This document shows positions 9,441-20,671 of a DNA stretch of 27,243 nucleotides, piece by piece. The stretch covers positions 1 through 27,243 of the forward strand of contig JAYMTF010001013.1 in NCBI GenBank assembly GCA_036897485.1. The letters are read 5' to 3'. The first letter of the stretch is position 1. Each line of letters starts with the position of its first letter. Source of the stretch: Pelargonium nanum (lineage: Eukaryota > Streptophyta > Magnoliopsida > Geraniales > Geraniaceae). The position numbers and the translations under genes were made by a program. The notes under the pieces are model-generated. The model worked only from the letters and a program-made list of their open reading frames with translations, was not told the origin of the DNA and did no database searches.

Positions 9441-10200
9441 ATCCTTTCTGTTATGAGACTTCATGCATGGGAGGTTCATCCTCCAATGGTGTTGGTTGAT
9501 GCGTGTGGTGTGCACAGTTGCTTTTCTTGAGGTCAGGGTTTCTTGATTGTGAGCAATTTGTGCTCTGATGCCAGTAGTAGAGTTGTTTATCGTCTTCAGA
9601 GTATTTCCATTGTTTCTTACGTTCTTGGGAGATGTCATCTCTAATTCTCGTTCACGTCAAGTTCACCAAGTGATGCTCTACCATCTCAGATGCCAATAGT
9701 GAATCGACACTCTAAGCACATAATATCATAAAGTGAATGTACCTCCTTATTGTTTGTGTATGATTTTCCTACATTTGAGTTATCCAAACCACCAGCCCAA
9801 ATAGTTATCTAACATCTTATTTACAACTGACCTTGCCCCAACCCTAACTCAAACTGTTGAGTTTGTAATAATTTTATCATTCCTTGAGCTGTCACAAAAT
9901 CACTTATGCATTCCCATTTAAGCTTTGGAACAAAACCCAGCTTTCAGTACCATGTAATATATAAAACTACCCTGAAAGAGAACCATGTAATATATACAAC
10001 TACTCTGAAAAATGATACTTTCCTTCAACTCTACAACATTTTTTTTTATCACAAAAAACTCACAAAATCCTCTTCTACCTCAACAACCTTGCACTACTAC
10101 TATTTCTAATATCATATTTTTAGTATTAGATCTAAATGTACCTGTACCTAACTACAAGGTTTGAAATAAATAAATATAGTAACATACTTAGAATACAAGT
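9441..10200. other. Intergenic region between the Gypsy relic and the RNA-binding-protein gene
   Basis: No convincing gene. The sequence just after 9440 may be further degenerated Gypsy material. A 33-bp tandem duplication lies at 9950-10015. Confidence 0.5.
9950..10015. repeat. 33-bp tandem duplication (two copies)
   Basis: Two adjacent copies begin ccatgtaatatata (9950 and 9983) and end ctgaaa. They differ by a few substitutions. Confidence 0.7.
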
Positions 10201-10289
10201 AACAATTTTGTCAAACCAGATCAAACAATGATCTTTACCATTAGCTTTAGGAACTACAGCATCACAAAGTGGAGAAGACAAGAATAGCA

Positions 10290-10304
10290 AGAGAGAGAGA
10301 GAGT
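10290..10304. repeat. (GA)n microsatellite
   Basis: A short pure run of GA dinucleotides downstream of the RNA-binding-protein gene. Confidence 0.7.
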
Positions 10305-11060
10305 GGACCACATATATCTTGTTGGAGCTACTTGTGAAAGAGAGTTGAAATGCTCTGAAAGCTCAAGCAAAGCATATCCTAATACCTGTATTGTATTGCA
10401 TTGCATTATATATTGTGTGGATAAGACTCAGCATGACCACACAGTATACCCTTAAAGATCACAAACTCAGAATCTATATGAAGATGGTAGCCCCATGAAA
10501 GATACCAGAGGCTATAAATGCATCACTTCCTGTTCTCACACAGCTATCACTATTTCTGGAACTATGCAACCAAGTTGACAGTAACGAGCAAAAACTAGTA
10601 ATTTAAGGTTCATTTGTCATTTCGAGTGAGAGAGCTAAACATTATCTACAATTCAAAGAATCTAAATCAATGCAAAATAAGGAGACCACCAAGTAGGGAT
10701 ATCATACACAAAGAAATGGTATAAAGTTGTTTCATAACCAGTCCACTGCCACCTCACAAGGAGATGCACAATACAGTAATAATTGGAATCAATATCCCGC
10801 AATCTGATTTTACATCTCAATCAAATGCCAAGAAAATAACCTAAGTTTTAAAAATTGAAATAAAATCTCAAACCTGACACAAATCCCTTGTAACTGCTTT
10901 CTCTGAATTATGTATACTTCAAATCAAGAACCCCCGTTAGCACTATATGATCAATCTTCTTTTATGTATAATCATGAGGGAGATGTCTGAAAACTCACAT
11001 CCTTTACCAGATTCTCTTCACCTACAATTACTTGTCATATCCAAATAACATATCAAACGC
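10305..11060 (-). other. 3' UTR and downstream flank of the RNA-binding-protein gene
   Basis: No coding frame is seen. The reverse strand directly after the stop at 11061 is a plausible long 3' UTR, since genes of this family often have long or spliced 3' UTRs. I could not fix the polyadenylation site. Confidence 0.4.
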
Positions 11061-11074
11061 CTAAGCAGCAATCC
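11061..11074 (-). other. 14-nt terminal coding exon portion of the RNA-binding-protein gene
   Basis: After a pyrimidine-rich tract and the acceptor CTTCAG (11080-11075), the reverse strand reads GG ATT GCT GCT TAG. With the G left over from the previous exon this completes Gly-Ile-Ala-Ala-stop. It restores the family C-terminus; the exon continues as 3' UTR. Confidence 0.8.
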
Positions 11075-13815
11075 CTGAAGAAATATGAAGGGAAAAAAAA
11101 TTCAGAAATAGGAAGATGCATCTTCATCATATCTATATATAGCTAAAAACCTGACATTCACATTTAAACTGTCGTTTCAAATATCAGTTACAAGCCTAGT
11201 AAATATATTTGTGCATCAAACAAAAGCTGGTCAACCTAAACTTGTTAAGCATGTGTGTACATTTAGCACTTAAGTAGAGTGACAAGCTTCCAGATCTCAG
11301 TTAAACTGTAAATAGTGAATCTAAATCTGTAAGGCATGCAAATTATTAACCTCACAATTTTCATGACGTTAATACACATCAACCAAGAAGAGGATTCAAT
11401 GAGTGATTGCGCTTGCACATGTCTGTTAGATCAGAAGGAAAGTTTTCAGCTTAATTGAAAGCAAATTTTATTTTTTTTATATAAGAAGTTTGATATGGGG
11501 AAATCATGATCTTATACACATTTAACTAAGCATTCTGCCATTTTTCAGGGGTGGATGAAGCTCAAAAGAATACAGTCATACTCTCACGAAATTAAACAAA
11601 TTCTTTTCCTCTGACAGCATAACAACCTAAATAAGTACCATTCAAGATGCCTTGAGATCCATAAAATAACTACATTCTTGACTTTAAATTTGATTATTCT
11701 TTCAGAAATTAGTCACACTCAGATAATTTTTGCATCACGTTATCATTTTCCATAATGAATATCAAAATTTTCATATTAATAGACACAGACATCATGTATA
11801 CTGGGGAAAGCTAACTGGATATAAGACCCCTGTTGTTCATCACTGGATTTAAACATCCATGAGTTATACGTGAATTAGTCACATTCCAGATAAACAATAA
11901 TCTAAGAGATCTGCAGTATCAGTATACTAGAATTCAATAACAACTCGATAGTTGAGAGTTGCAGCAAAGTAGTTACTTTACAGGAGTGAAGCAGAGTTAA
12001 GATAAATTTAAAATGGAACTTTAAGTTATACTGATGTCTGTCTATTAAACTAAATAGCATCAAAATGAGACTAATAAAGATTTTTAAAATGAAAAGCTCT
12101 ATTACCTCTATTTGCCTGTCTACTTGTAACACCATAAGTCCCAATATAACCTTCAGAACTTTTGGCTGCAACGTCTGAAGTAGCATTGCCAAGTCCATAA
12201 CCAAAGGAGCCAGATCCATCCAGATCAGGAGTGGTAGACCGCCAAGTTGAATCAGCATAAACTGAACCGTTACGATATATATCCCCATAGGATCCTTCAT
12301 AACCTCCAGTTGATGCAACAAATGATGATGTTGGGGCTACCCCTGTGCCACTGTTTCTACCATACGCTCCTCCTACTAAACCGTAGTTGTTCTCCCCACT
12401 CCCATAACCAATGTTGCCACTGGTATAGCTGGAAGAATTCCCTACACTTTGAGCTGAACCAGGAGGACCCCAGTTCACACCACTGTTTCCAAATGAAGTT
12501 CCAAAACTTGCATTCCCCGAGCCCAAGAAAGCATTAGGGCTGGCAGGGTTAGTGGCATTATTAAGGCTTCCATTTCCCCAGACATTCCGAGCAGTTGAGC
12601 TCAAAACAGAATCATTTCTTCCATTACTCCCACCATACCCAATAGGAGTACCATACCTATTTGAATTGCCACTATAGTATGGACTCAGCATGCGCCCATA
12701 TCCTAGACTACTGCTAAAGTTGGAATTCCCACCATAACCAGGGCTCAACCCTGGCTCCAGATTCATACCCATCCCATAACCAGCAGTACCAAATGGAGGG
12801 TACCCACTTCGAGTGCTAGCAATAGGATTGAACCTACCATCCATCCTCATTGGCCCTCCAATAGGGCTCATATTAAATCCCTGAGCATAACTATTAAGAA
12901 AGTTACTAGCCCTACTCATACCGTAGTTATATCCTAGCAGAGGGCTACGACTCGGCCCTGGGGACAGCTCTTTCGGGACAGCCCTCTTGACCTCAACCAT
13001 TTTACCATTGAGCTCATGGAAGGTTTTTTGCAGAACTCTATCCACTGCTTCCTCTGAATCATAAGTGATGAAGCCAAAGCCTCTTGGCCTTTGAGTATTG
13101 TGATCATACATTACTACAACATCTGTAATTGTACCAAACTGATCAAAGTACATCTTAAAATCACTCTCTGTGACTGTTGATGCTAATCCTCCAACAAAAA
13201 TCTTTTTTGTGCGTCCAGGACCAGGAGATCCATGAATGCTGGCAGTGTTCCTATTTAAAATTTGCTGATCATCCCTAGGAACTGCCTTCTTCGCTTCAAC
13301 CTGAAATTTTGATAACCCAGTTACTACAATTGAACAATTACTTAGTTATACAGTTCAAATAAAGGTTGCTATTTTTTCTTTTGAAGGATAATGAGGATAA
13401 ACTATGATCCAAGTAAGAAGACGGAAAATGTGAATTCAGAGGCAAATTGGGAAAATGTCAAGTTTGGTATTAAAAGTCATGGCATTTCCCGACTCCTAGT
13501 ATTCCACAAATGCAATCATATATTTAGCAACAATCAACAGATCAACAATCTAATTCACAATGCATCAAAGAAATTTGCAATCGAACCACTCACAGTGCGA
13601 CCATCAATCATGTGCTTATCAATGATGACTCTTTCTGCAACGGTTGGATCTGCAAAGACGATGAATCCGAAGCCACGGGCACGGCCAGTTGCCCGATCTC
13701 TCATGATCACTGCCTCAGCCACTTCTCCATAGTTACCAAAATATTCCTTGAGTCGATCCTCATCCGTGTCCCAAGATATCCCACCAATGAATAGCTTACC
13801 AAGATCTGATTCCAT
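11061..13815 (-). CDS. Double-RRM hnRNP A/B-like RNA-binding protein, 476 aa, three coding exons
   Basis: Coding exons on the reverse strand are 13815-13594, 13300-12106 and 11074-11061, joined at GTGAGT/TTTCAG and GTAATA/CTTCAG sites. The product has 476 residues. RRM1 spans about 7-80 (RNP2 LFIGGI at 8-13, RNP1 RGFGFIVF at 47-54). RRM2 spans about 107-183 (RNP2 IFVGGL at 108-113, RNP1 RGFGFITY at 147-154). Residues 190-470 are Gly/Ser/Asn/Tyr-rich with repeated GYG patches, a prion-like low-complexity tail. The C-terminus RQANRGIAA matches the conserved end of Arabidopsis hnRNP1-like proteins such as At4g14300 and At2g33410, which supports the tiny last exon. The family binds RNA in nucleus and cytoplasm and acts in splicing, transport or stability. 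The start at 13815 (MESDLGKLFIGG) follows a 5' UTR acceptor four bases upstream. I am confident of the family; the exact paralogue is open. Confidence 0.93.
11075..12105 (-). other. Last intron of the RNA-binding-protein gene, 1031 nt
   Basis: It begins GTAATA at 12105 and ends CAG at 11075. If retained, translation would run on for ten codons (NRAFHFKNLY) to a stop at 12073-12071. No other gene is seen within it. Confidence 0.75.
13301..13593 (-). other. First coding intron of the RNA-binding-protein gene, 293 nt
   Basis: It begins GTGAGT at 13593 and ends TTTCAG at 13301, separating RRM1 residue T74 from V75 in phase 0. The open frame runs about ten codons into the intron before a stop. 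Confidence 0.85.
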
Positions 13816-13819
13816 CTTT

Positions 13820-14420
13820 CTGCAACCAACCAATAACAAATTGCTTTATATATCTATGCACAAGTTCAATGCCTGAATCCAAACAACTCCAACAAAGAAC
13901 ACCCATTTCCAATCAACTGCAACAACCCACTTAAAATTCTAAGGAAAAACACCATAATTCAATCACAATTCATGAATCTAAATCAAATCTATAGCACAGA
14001 TGTGTTCGTAAAAAAAATCAAATCCTGATTCAGACAAGCAACCCATATTGATTGAAATGCCGGTTAATGATACCTTATCTGAATAATCAGACAGAACCCG
14101 ATTGGCGGTCTTGTGAAAGACAAAGTGGGTAGTGCCAAATTCAATCCCGGAACATCGGATCCTTCATGCAGAAATCAAAAAACGACCCGAGATTCCTAAA
14201 AATCCAGGAAAAAAACTGAGAATTGAGCAAGAAATTGTGGGAGAAAACTAAGGGAATGAGAGACCCATGAAGCAATATCGGAGAGAAATGGAGAGAGAGA
14301 GAGATAGAGAGAGAAAGCTATACCATTTAGAAGAGGAGCGAGATGAGAAAAATGAGAGAAGCTAAGATCTAAGAAGAGGAATAATGGTAATGGAAACAGA
14401 GGAGGTGCTGCTCATTCTCT
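13820..14420 (-). other. 5' UTR and 5' UTR intron of the RNA-binding-protein gene
   Basis: The acceptor TTGCAG ends at 13820, four bases before the ATG. Two donors fit: AAG|GTATCA with the intron starting at 14073, or ATG|GTATAG near 14324. The first is closer to consensus and gives a 254-nt intron. The leader is CT-rich on the reverse strand. Confidence 0.55.
14281..14316. repeat. (GA)n microsatellite in the RNA-binding-protein gene leader
   Basis: GA-rich run on the plus strand, (CT)n in the transcript, with two interruptions. CT runs are common in plant 5' UTRs. Confidence 0.8.
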
Positions 14421-14440
14421 CTCTTCTTTTTTTCTTTTTT

Positions 14441-14448
14441 AATTTATA
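14441..14448 (-). promoter_or_regulatory. Candidate TATA box of the RNA-binding-protein gene
   Basis: The reverse strand reads TATAAATT, about 30 bp upstream of the CT- and GA-rich start of the presumed leader. Confidence 0.45.
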
Positions 14449-15389
14449 TTTTTGTTACATTATTCCATTTTCACAACTATTGATTAAATAAAATAAAATG
14501 AAAAGAAATGGAATTTGTAGTTGAAAAGAAGAGATGGGTAGAAAGAAGACACAAGACAGTGCATAAATACAGATGGTTGAATCCTCTTGTAAGAATATTT
14601 GGAAGGGGTGACAACAAGATATCACTATTTTTTAAATTATTTTAAAAGTATTCATTTTTTTTATTTAAATAATAATAATTTATTACAATTTTAAATAAAA
14701 TTAGAATTGATGTAGAAATAAGTTTGTCGCGAAAGTAAATCGATCCACATATCTCAAATGTTTCGAATGAACATTCAGTAGTCACGTAGTTGTTTAAAGT
14801 CTTAGTTTTAGTAGTTGAATAATATGACTGACTATTATTCTCATTACGAGCATTTGAAAAACAGTAATACAAAAAAATACTCATAAACTCGTAATGATAT
14901 GGATAATTACATAAAATCATCAAATACAAAAATATTTTTGATTAGTTTTTTACGACAATCAAATACCTTAAACTTTTCTTCTTAACATATGTCAATTTAT
15001 TTTTACATAAAAGTTCTTTCTTTCACTTCTTGTCACTCTACACATGAACGTATTCTGTCCATCTTCTTCTTCTCTCAATCATGTTTTACAACTACCAATT
15101 AGTATTTTGAGGAACAGATTTCGCTTACATAGGGTTGCACGCAGAGCTCTCACAACATTATGGAGATTCTCGCGTGGATGGACATAGTTGCTTGGAGCAA
15201 AAGTTGCTATGGGCGACATTTGAAAATGAAAACCCCAAGCGTCTACTACAAGGATTTGCGACGGATTGTGGCTTTTTAAGACAAACTGCATATTTTGTCA
15301 TTGAAATAAGGGTTGCGAGCGAGATTTTCGTGGCTAAATGTTTAACGGGATTGATGTTATATAGCTCTATTTAGAATATGAGGTATCAC
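14449..15389. other. AT-rich intergenic region
   Basis: The frames at 14642-14929 and 15079-15374 look like chance and match nothing I recognise. A short inverted repeat (cattacgag near 14841, ctcgtaatg near 14889) is present. Confidence 0.5.
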
Positions 15390-16170
15390 GCGTTAGTGAA
15401 TTTCAAGAAGAAAACTAACATGGATAGGAATATTCAAACATACAAAGGGAGGTTAAAAAATCAAAGGATTTAAACAGATTCATGGTATTGACTATGATGA
15501 AACTTTTATCTTGTTGCTATGTTTAAAACTATTAGAATTTTGCTATTCATAATGGTATACCATAATTTTGAGATATGACATATGAATGTCAAAACAACGT
15601 TCTTTAACCGAAAGCTATTATAAATTTATAATATGTGTGCATGACACAACTCAAATGTTTTTTTATCCTAAAAATTCTAATATGATCATGTGCAAACTGA
15701 ATCAATCAATTTTTGATTGAAGCAAACTTCTCGGAGTTGAAACTTCCGTGGAAGTTTCAACGATGCAGTCATATGGTATTACTTCATCAAAAATGATGAT
15801 GAGTTGGGTGTTTATAAGAAGGTTAGTGAGATAATCATCACAATTCTAGTGTTGTATGAATATGGCATATCAATTAATGAATTGGTTAAGCATACTTTTT
15901 TATGAAAATTTTATAAGAAGCCTCCTAGATTATAGGCTTAGGAATCTATAGAAATGGACCCAAAAGAATTCTTGGACCAGGTCATAGCACATATATTGAC
16001 AATGTGCTTAAAAGTTTAGCATGAAAGCATGGAAGAAAAGATTTTTACATATCAGACATGATATAACTCTCTTGAATAATAATTATCTTTCAATCGATAA
16101 AGAGAGAGTACACATAGTTATGATTTCTAATGCCTAATGTGCACCAATATGTCTTTTTAGTAACAAAACA
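15390..16170 (+). mobile_element. Second Ty1/Copia reverse-transcriptase relic
   Basis: Reading through frameshifts and stops, the plus strand shows an ordered set of Copia blocks: FKKKTNMD, KGFKQIHGIDYDETF, AMFKTIRILL, MNVKTTF, ICKLNQSIFGLKQTSRSWN, then the position of the YVDD block reading LVLYEYGI, so the catalytic Asp pair is lost. Further on STYIDNVLKSL and a degraded tail follow to about 16170. The block order matches Copia polyproteins. This is a different copy from the one at 690-1641, overlapping the same domain. No LTRs were found. Confidence 0.75.
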
Positions 16171-18350
16171 ATATGTGACTATTATTTTATAATAAATTTT
16201 TTTAATAAGTATGACACTTATTTAAAATGGAGTACGATTAGAACAAGAAATTGAGTTGTAACTCATAAATTGCTTTATTTTTAAAATTTGGATATATTGT
16301 TACACTTCTACTTTGTTATAGTGATTAATTACAAAGTGTACAATTTTTATTTCATTTATAAAATCTTCAACTTTGTAGCCATTAGAAGACATTGGAGCAT
16401 AGAAAACAAATTTATCAAAAAATTATTAAAATCCTTGACAAGGAGTTGACAACCAATTTATGGTGACACAGGCATCTTTGAAACATTCTCTTCAATTGTT
16501 GCTTTGGATGTGATTCACTGGAAGTGAAATTCTGGCAATGTTGCTTTAAATAATGATGCCATGAAAGTCATATATTGGCAATATCAAATTTTCTATATCC
16601 CAATTACCCTAATTTTGCATTTTTAAAGTGCAGTTCCAATATTAAATACTCCTTGTTGGTTTGGTACTTGTTGGTTTCATAGTGCTGGAAGTTTTTGGCC
16701 AGTTGTTTATAACTGTATTTTATGAAAAGGTCTAAAAATTGTTTAAAACATTTGTGATGGTTGCAGGCTGGATAATTAGATTGTTTGTTGTGTTTAGGTA
16801 GAGGTGTGTTCCACTCCCATATTTATTTTCATTTATTTTTGCTTTCCTTAGTACACATTTATTCTGTGCGGGTATGAATACGATATACAGAATACTAAAA
16901 CATAATATTATTACATAATTTTTCGGTAATGTCGTCATATGACATATCAATCACACTCTTTACTTGCCAGCTTACGACTGGTTTCAACCTGTAATAATTA
17001 TAAAGATTAAATGTGATTGTACTTTTATCAGTTCAAGCTGACTCCACTTTGTACTGTACAAATGTGATATTCTCCTCCCCATAGATCATATCCTTGTGAA
17101 TGACAAATCTAAAATGCAATATACTTTGAAAAAGAAGAATGTTGGATTAGGTTCTACTTTTGAAATGTGTAGTGCTTAAATTGGTAACATAACATGGTGA
17201 TGGAGAAGGGAGGTGAGAGAGAGGTCACAAAGCAAGCATATTAAAGCTTAACAGTCCATATCAGAGGATATGGATAAGGACACCTCTCCCAATAACAATA
17301 ACAAGAACAAGGGTTGGCTTCCATTTTAAGTCTAGTTTTTAGGACATATTATCTTTACCATTTTCATTTATTGGGCACCCTATGTAACAATGAAAGGGCA
17401 AGCTTTGGTAGGTGGCTCAACTGATGTGCTTTGGGAATTAACACTCTGGCTTTGATCCATTGACTGACCAAACATTTTCTATTTTTCTAATCAACTATTG
17501 TTTGGATCCAAGCCAGCTAGTTGCCTACCTAGCTATTCTAGTCAGCCTTAATTCATTAGCTTTTTAAATGACAAAAAAAAAAAGGTTGTTAATTTGAGAG
17601 TAATAGACTAGAAGCCAAAACTCACCATTTTCCAATATGATGTATGAATCAATACTCTCTACTTGTTTGCAATGACACGTTTGTGTGTTGCACTAAAACA
17701 CTTAAATCGTTTGACGTGAGCTCAAGATATTGTTGGAAATGAAAAGGAGTTAAACCGTTTGACCCAACAACGCTGTGAATGTGAACCAGAATTCAGGCAG
17801 AATAAATGGCTCTATAGTGCATTGTAGAGTTGTAATATATGGTCTATTGGGCCCATTTGCTTCTTGGAAATAATAGTGTAACCTACAAATGTGAGAAAAG
17901 CTTTTACAGTACAAGGATGATGGAACCATTGCCTTTGGTAGTCCTTTTCACATCTATATATCTCATAAGTCTAGGAAGGTTTTTATAACATGTACAAAAC
18001 TAGTGCTGATAAACAATTCAAGAAGCTAACAACAACCATGATCAACCTCATGAAATTTGGAGAAGTTTCACACCACAACCCTCTAGAATTGATACCAAAC
18101 TTTGTTTTAGGACAAAAAAGCAGATTTAATTCAGAAAGCTAACAAAATCAGCATTAAAGAACATTGATTTTCTTTCTTAATTTAGCCCAATGAGGTATTT
18201 TCATGTTGAATCACATAACATAAATGTGGTATGCTATTTACCATATCAGCATAAAAAAGCATACTAAACATTTACTATTTGAATAGCAATTCAACCAACA
18301 AAAGATCAGAAAACCCAAAAAAAGATGTGAAAGGGAGCAAGTATTTTCAG
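16171..18350. other. Intergenic region without a recognised gene
   Basis: No frame longer than about 70 codons resembles a known family. The sequence is AT-rich with ordinary complexity. I see no RNA gene. A small inverted repeat (ccatatc/gatatgg, near 17257) is noted. Confidence 0.55.
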
Positions 18351-18632
18351 CTTTTACAAAACTTTCTTACATTGCAGCACTGCCATACATAACTAGCAAA
18401 GTTTATTCTTCTAACAGAAACATAGCTTCTACTTAAATGATCTAAAGAACAAAAGTACCATATATCATCTGCACATCTCAAACTGGAAAACATACTCAGT
18501 GTTGGTGCACATCCCTCAGTTCCACAGCTCTTTTCGAGTATGGCATCAGCTCGGTCTCAATTTGAAATGGACTGTTTGGACAGATGACAAAAAGCATGAA
18601 TCTTGATGCATTACAAGAAACCTATATATGCT
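18351..18632 (-). other. 3' UTR of the LRR pseudokinase gene
   Basis: The region directly follows the stop codon on the reverse strand and has no competing coding frame. The extent is estimated. A borderline miR396-like site lies at 18520-18540. Confidence 0.45.
18520..18540 (-). promoter_or_regulatory. Possible miR396 target site in the pseudokinase 3' UTR
   Basis: The plus strand begins ttccacagct, identical to the first ten bases of plant miR396, so the transcript (reverse strand) would pair perfectly with miRNA positions 1-10, wobble at 11, and mismatch at about four 3' positions. That is borderline by usual plant rules. Confidence 0.2.
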
Positions 18633-20671
18633 TTAATAGTTGGATCCAGGAGTGTCCCAAGTATCCGGTATGACAGTGTGAAGCACACAACATTCGTGAT
18701 GTCCGGAGTCTAGGGAGGAGGAGACAGATGAGACAGAATTGTCATCAAATGCATGCAAAACCTCTTCAATCCTCTCCAAAACCTCAGCGGCTGTGGGCCG
18801 GTTATCAGGCACTTGGGATATGCATTTGAGGGCAACATTCAGCAATGGAAATGCATACTGCTTCGCTGAATTGCTAACTTCCTTGTCGAATACCTCTCCT
18901 GTCCATTCCTCCCTCACCATTGACCTTACCCATCTTGGAAGGTCTATTCCACTTTTCTCAACTGTCTTACCTGTCAGAAGCTCCAACAGAATCACTCCAA
19001 AGCTGAACATGTCCCCTTGTTCTGATATGCTCCTCTCCGGGGCTGTGTAACCACCCGTGGGGAAGAAGCAAACTCTATTAGCCTCTAGAAATCTTGAGAA
19101 CCCGTATTCGCTTATCATTGGATCCATGTGTTCATTCAACAAGATGTTTGAAAGCTTAAGGTTCCCATGAGGGATGCTCTCCTCAGTCCTCTGATATATG
19201 AAGTCCAAACCCCTCGCAATCCCGCCAGCTATGGACAGCCGAAGCCCCCATGGGAATTGGTTCTTGCCCTCAATATAATCTACAGATGAGCAACAAAAAT
19301 ACACTAAGACATTGTAATCCTTACCCATAGTCATGACTCTAGTACCTTTTGGTGAACATTGTGAACTAGTTTAACAAAGTTAATGGTTTGTTTTGCATTC
19401 TAAGAAGCTATATGCTGGCATATAACCAGGAATTTACATGTGCACAAGCATGATCATGCATCTTTTGTGGGTGTATACGTGCGCGTGTAATGAAATTACT
19501 TTATCAAGAATTTTTTATATGTTAACTCACTTTGAAGCAGATTTAACAAGCTCCCATTACTTTGATACTTGTAGATAAGAAGCTTTTCTTCGTTCGTAGC
19601 ATTGAAGCCAACGAGGGGGAGAATATTTGGGTGCTTCAAGTTCCCAATCTGCCACATTGTTCGGCTAAACTCTTCACAGGACACCTGCAATTTCTTCAAC
19701 CTCTTGACAGCATATGTGGCATTGTTCTTGAGTATTACCTTGTAAAGGCTGCTACAAAGGCTTTGGCTCCTCAGATCAGCTGCCGCTTCAAGAAGGTCTT
19801 CCAATCTAAACCTCTCACTCTCTTCATTAAAGAACACGAGCTCCGAACTCCTCTCCTCTGGCTTGATCACCTGATTTGCTTCCTCTTTGCCCCCCATTGT
19901 GGTCACTTTGAAAGGAGAGGCATGAAGGGACTTCAAGATTTCCCTGTCTTTCGCGATTCTTGAAGCTCTCTTGCTCACAAAATATATGAACAACAAGAAA
20001 AACCCAATGCCAAGAATTAATGGTATCCAAGTGAACAAGTAAGTACCCCTAAAATTCATAAAATTATTAGGCTTGCTACTCTCTGGTGGATCAGGTGAAC
20101 TCAAAAGCATCCTAGAACTCTTTATCTGTATTCCACTTCTTGACTTCATAGAATACATGAACACGTATTGACCGGATTCAAGATGATTGTTAGAGATGTC
20201 CAAGCTCACAAGACTTTTCAACTTGGATAGAGCCACCGGTACTTTCCCGCCCAAAAGATTGTTGCTAAGATTCAAGTAGGCGAGGCTCGTGCAGAATGCA
20301 AGCGAGTCAGGAATGCTTCCTGTGATGAGGTTATCTGCTAAGGTAAGAACTCGGAGATTCCTAAGCTTGCAAAGAGAATCTGCATCAATAGTCCCACTAA
20401 GATTCAAACTTTCCAACCTGATTTCTGTTATTGTTGTGGCCTGTGGATTGCATTTCACACCCTTGGACTCCCACAAATATTGACATGGCACCACATCATC
20501 ATTCCAGGGAACATTCAGTGTGTTTTGAGGATCAACAGCCCTAATGAAACTGAACAAAGACTCGGATTCTGATAACTCACTTCCCGCGCCAACAGCAATC
20601 AATACAGAAAAGATTGCAATGCACATTAAAAGGCTCTCAGGAAACAAATTGGCCTCTCTTTTACCTCTCAT
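18633..20671 (-). CDS. LRR receptor-like pseudokinase (LRR-RLK III type), 595 aa, two exons
   Basis: Exons on the reverse strand are 20671-19531 and 19279-18633, joined at GTGAGT/CTGTAG after codon phase 1. The protein has a signal peptide (about 12-30), an N-terminal LRR cap with C63 and C74, about four LRRs (82-166, for example LRVLTLADNLITGSIPDSL), one membrane helix (211-232) and a cytosolic kinase-like domain (about 290-560). The kinase core is degenerate. The glycine-rich loop is RSQSLCSSLYKV without glycines. HRD is replaced by HGN (418-420), losing the catalytic Asp. DFG is replaced by EYG (438-440). The ATP-anchoring AVK lysine (K323) and APE (460-462) remain. Such plasma-membrane receptors signal as scaffolds or co-receptors rather than by phosphotransfer, as in several pollen and development receptors of this clade. 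Ligand and partners are unknown. Confidence 0.92.
19280..19530 (-). other. Intron of the LRR pseudokinase gene, 251 nt
   Basis: Starts GTGAGT at 19530 and ends TAG at 19280. Splicing restores LLQ-NYIEGK across the junction, inside the kinase-like domain, a position common in the LRR-III clade. Confidence 0.85.

Noticed and set aside
9366..9638. 90-residue minus-strand frame
   Set aside because: It partly overlaps the antisense of the Gypsy relic and has no recognisable content.
15079..15374. Overlapping 70- and 79-residue frames
   Set aside because: Short, on opposite strands, no recognised motif. Possible transposon debris, but I could not support a class.
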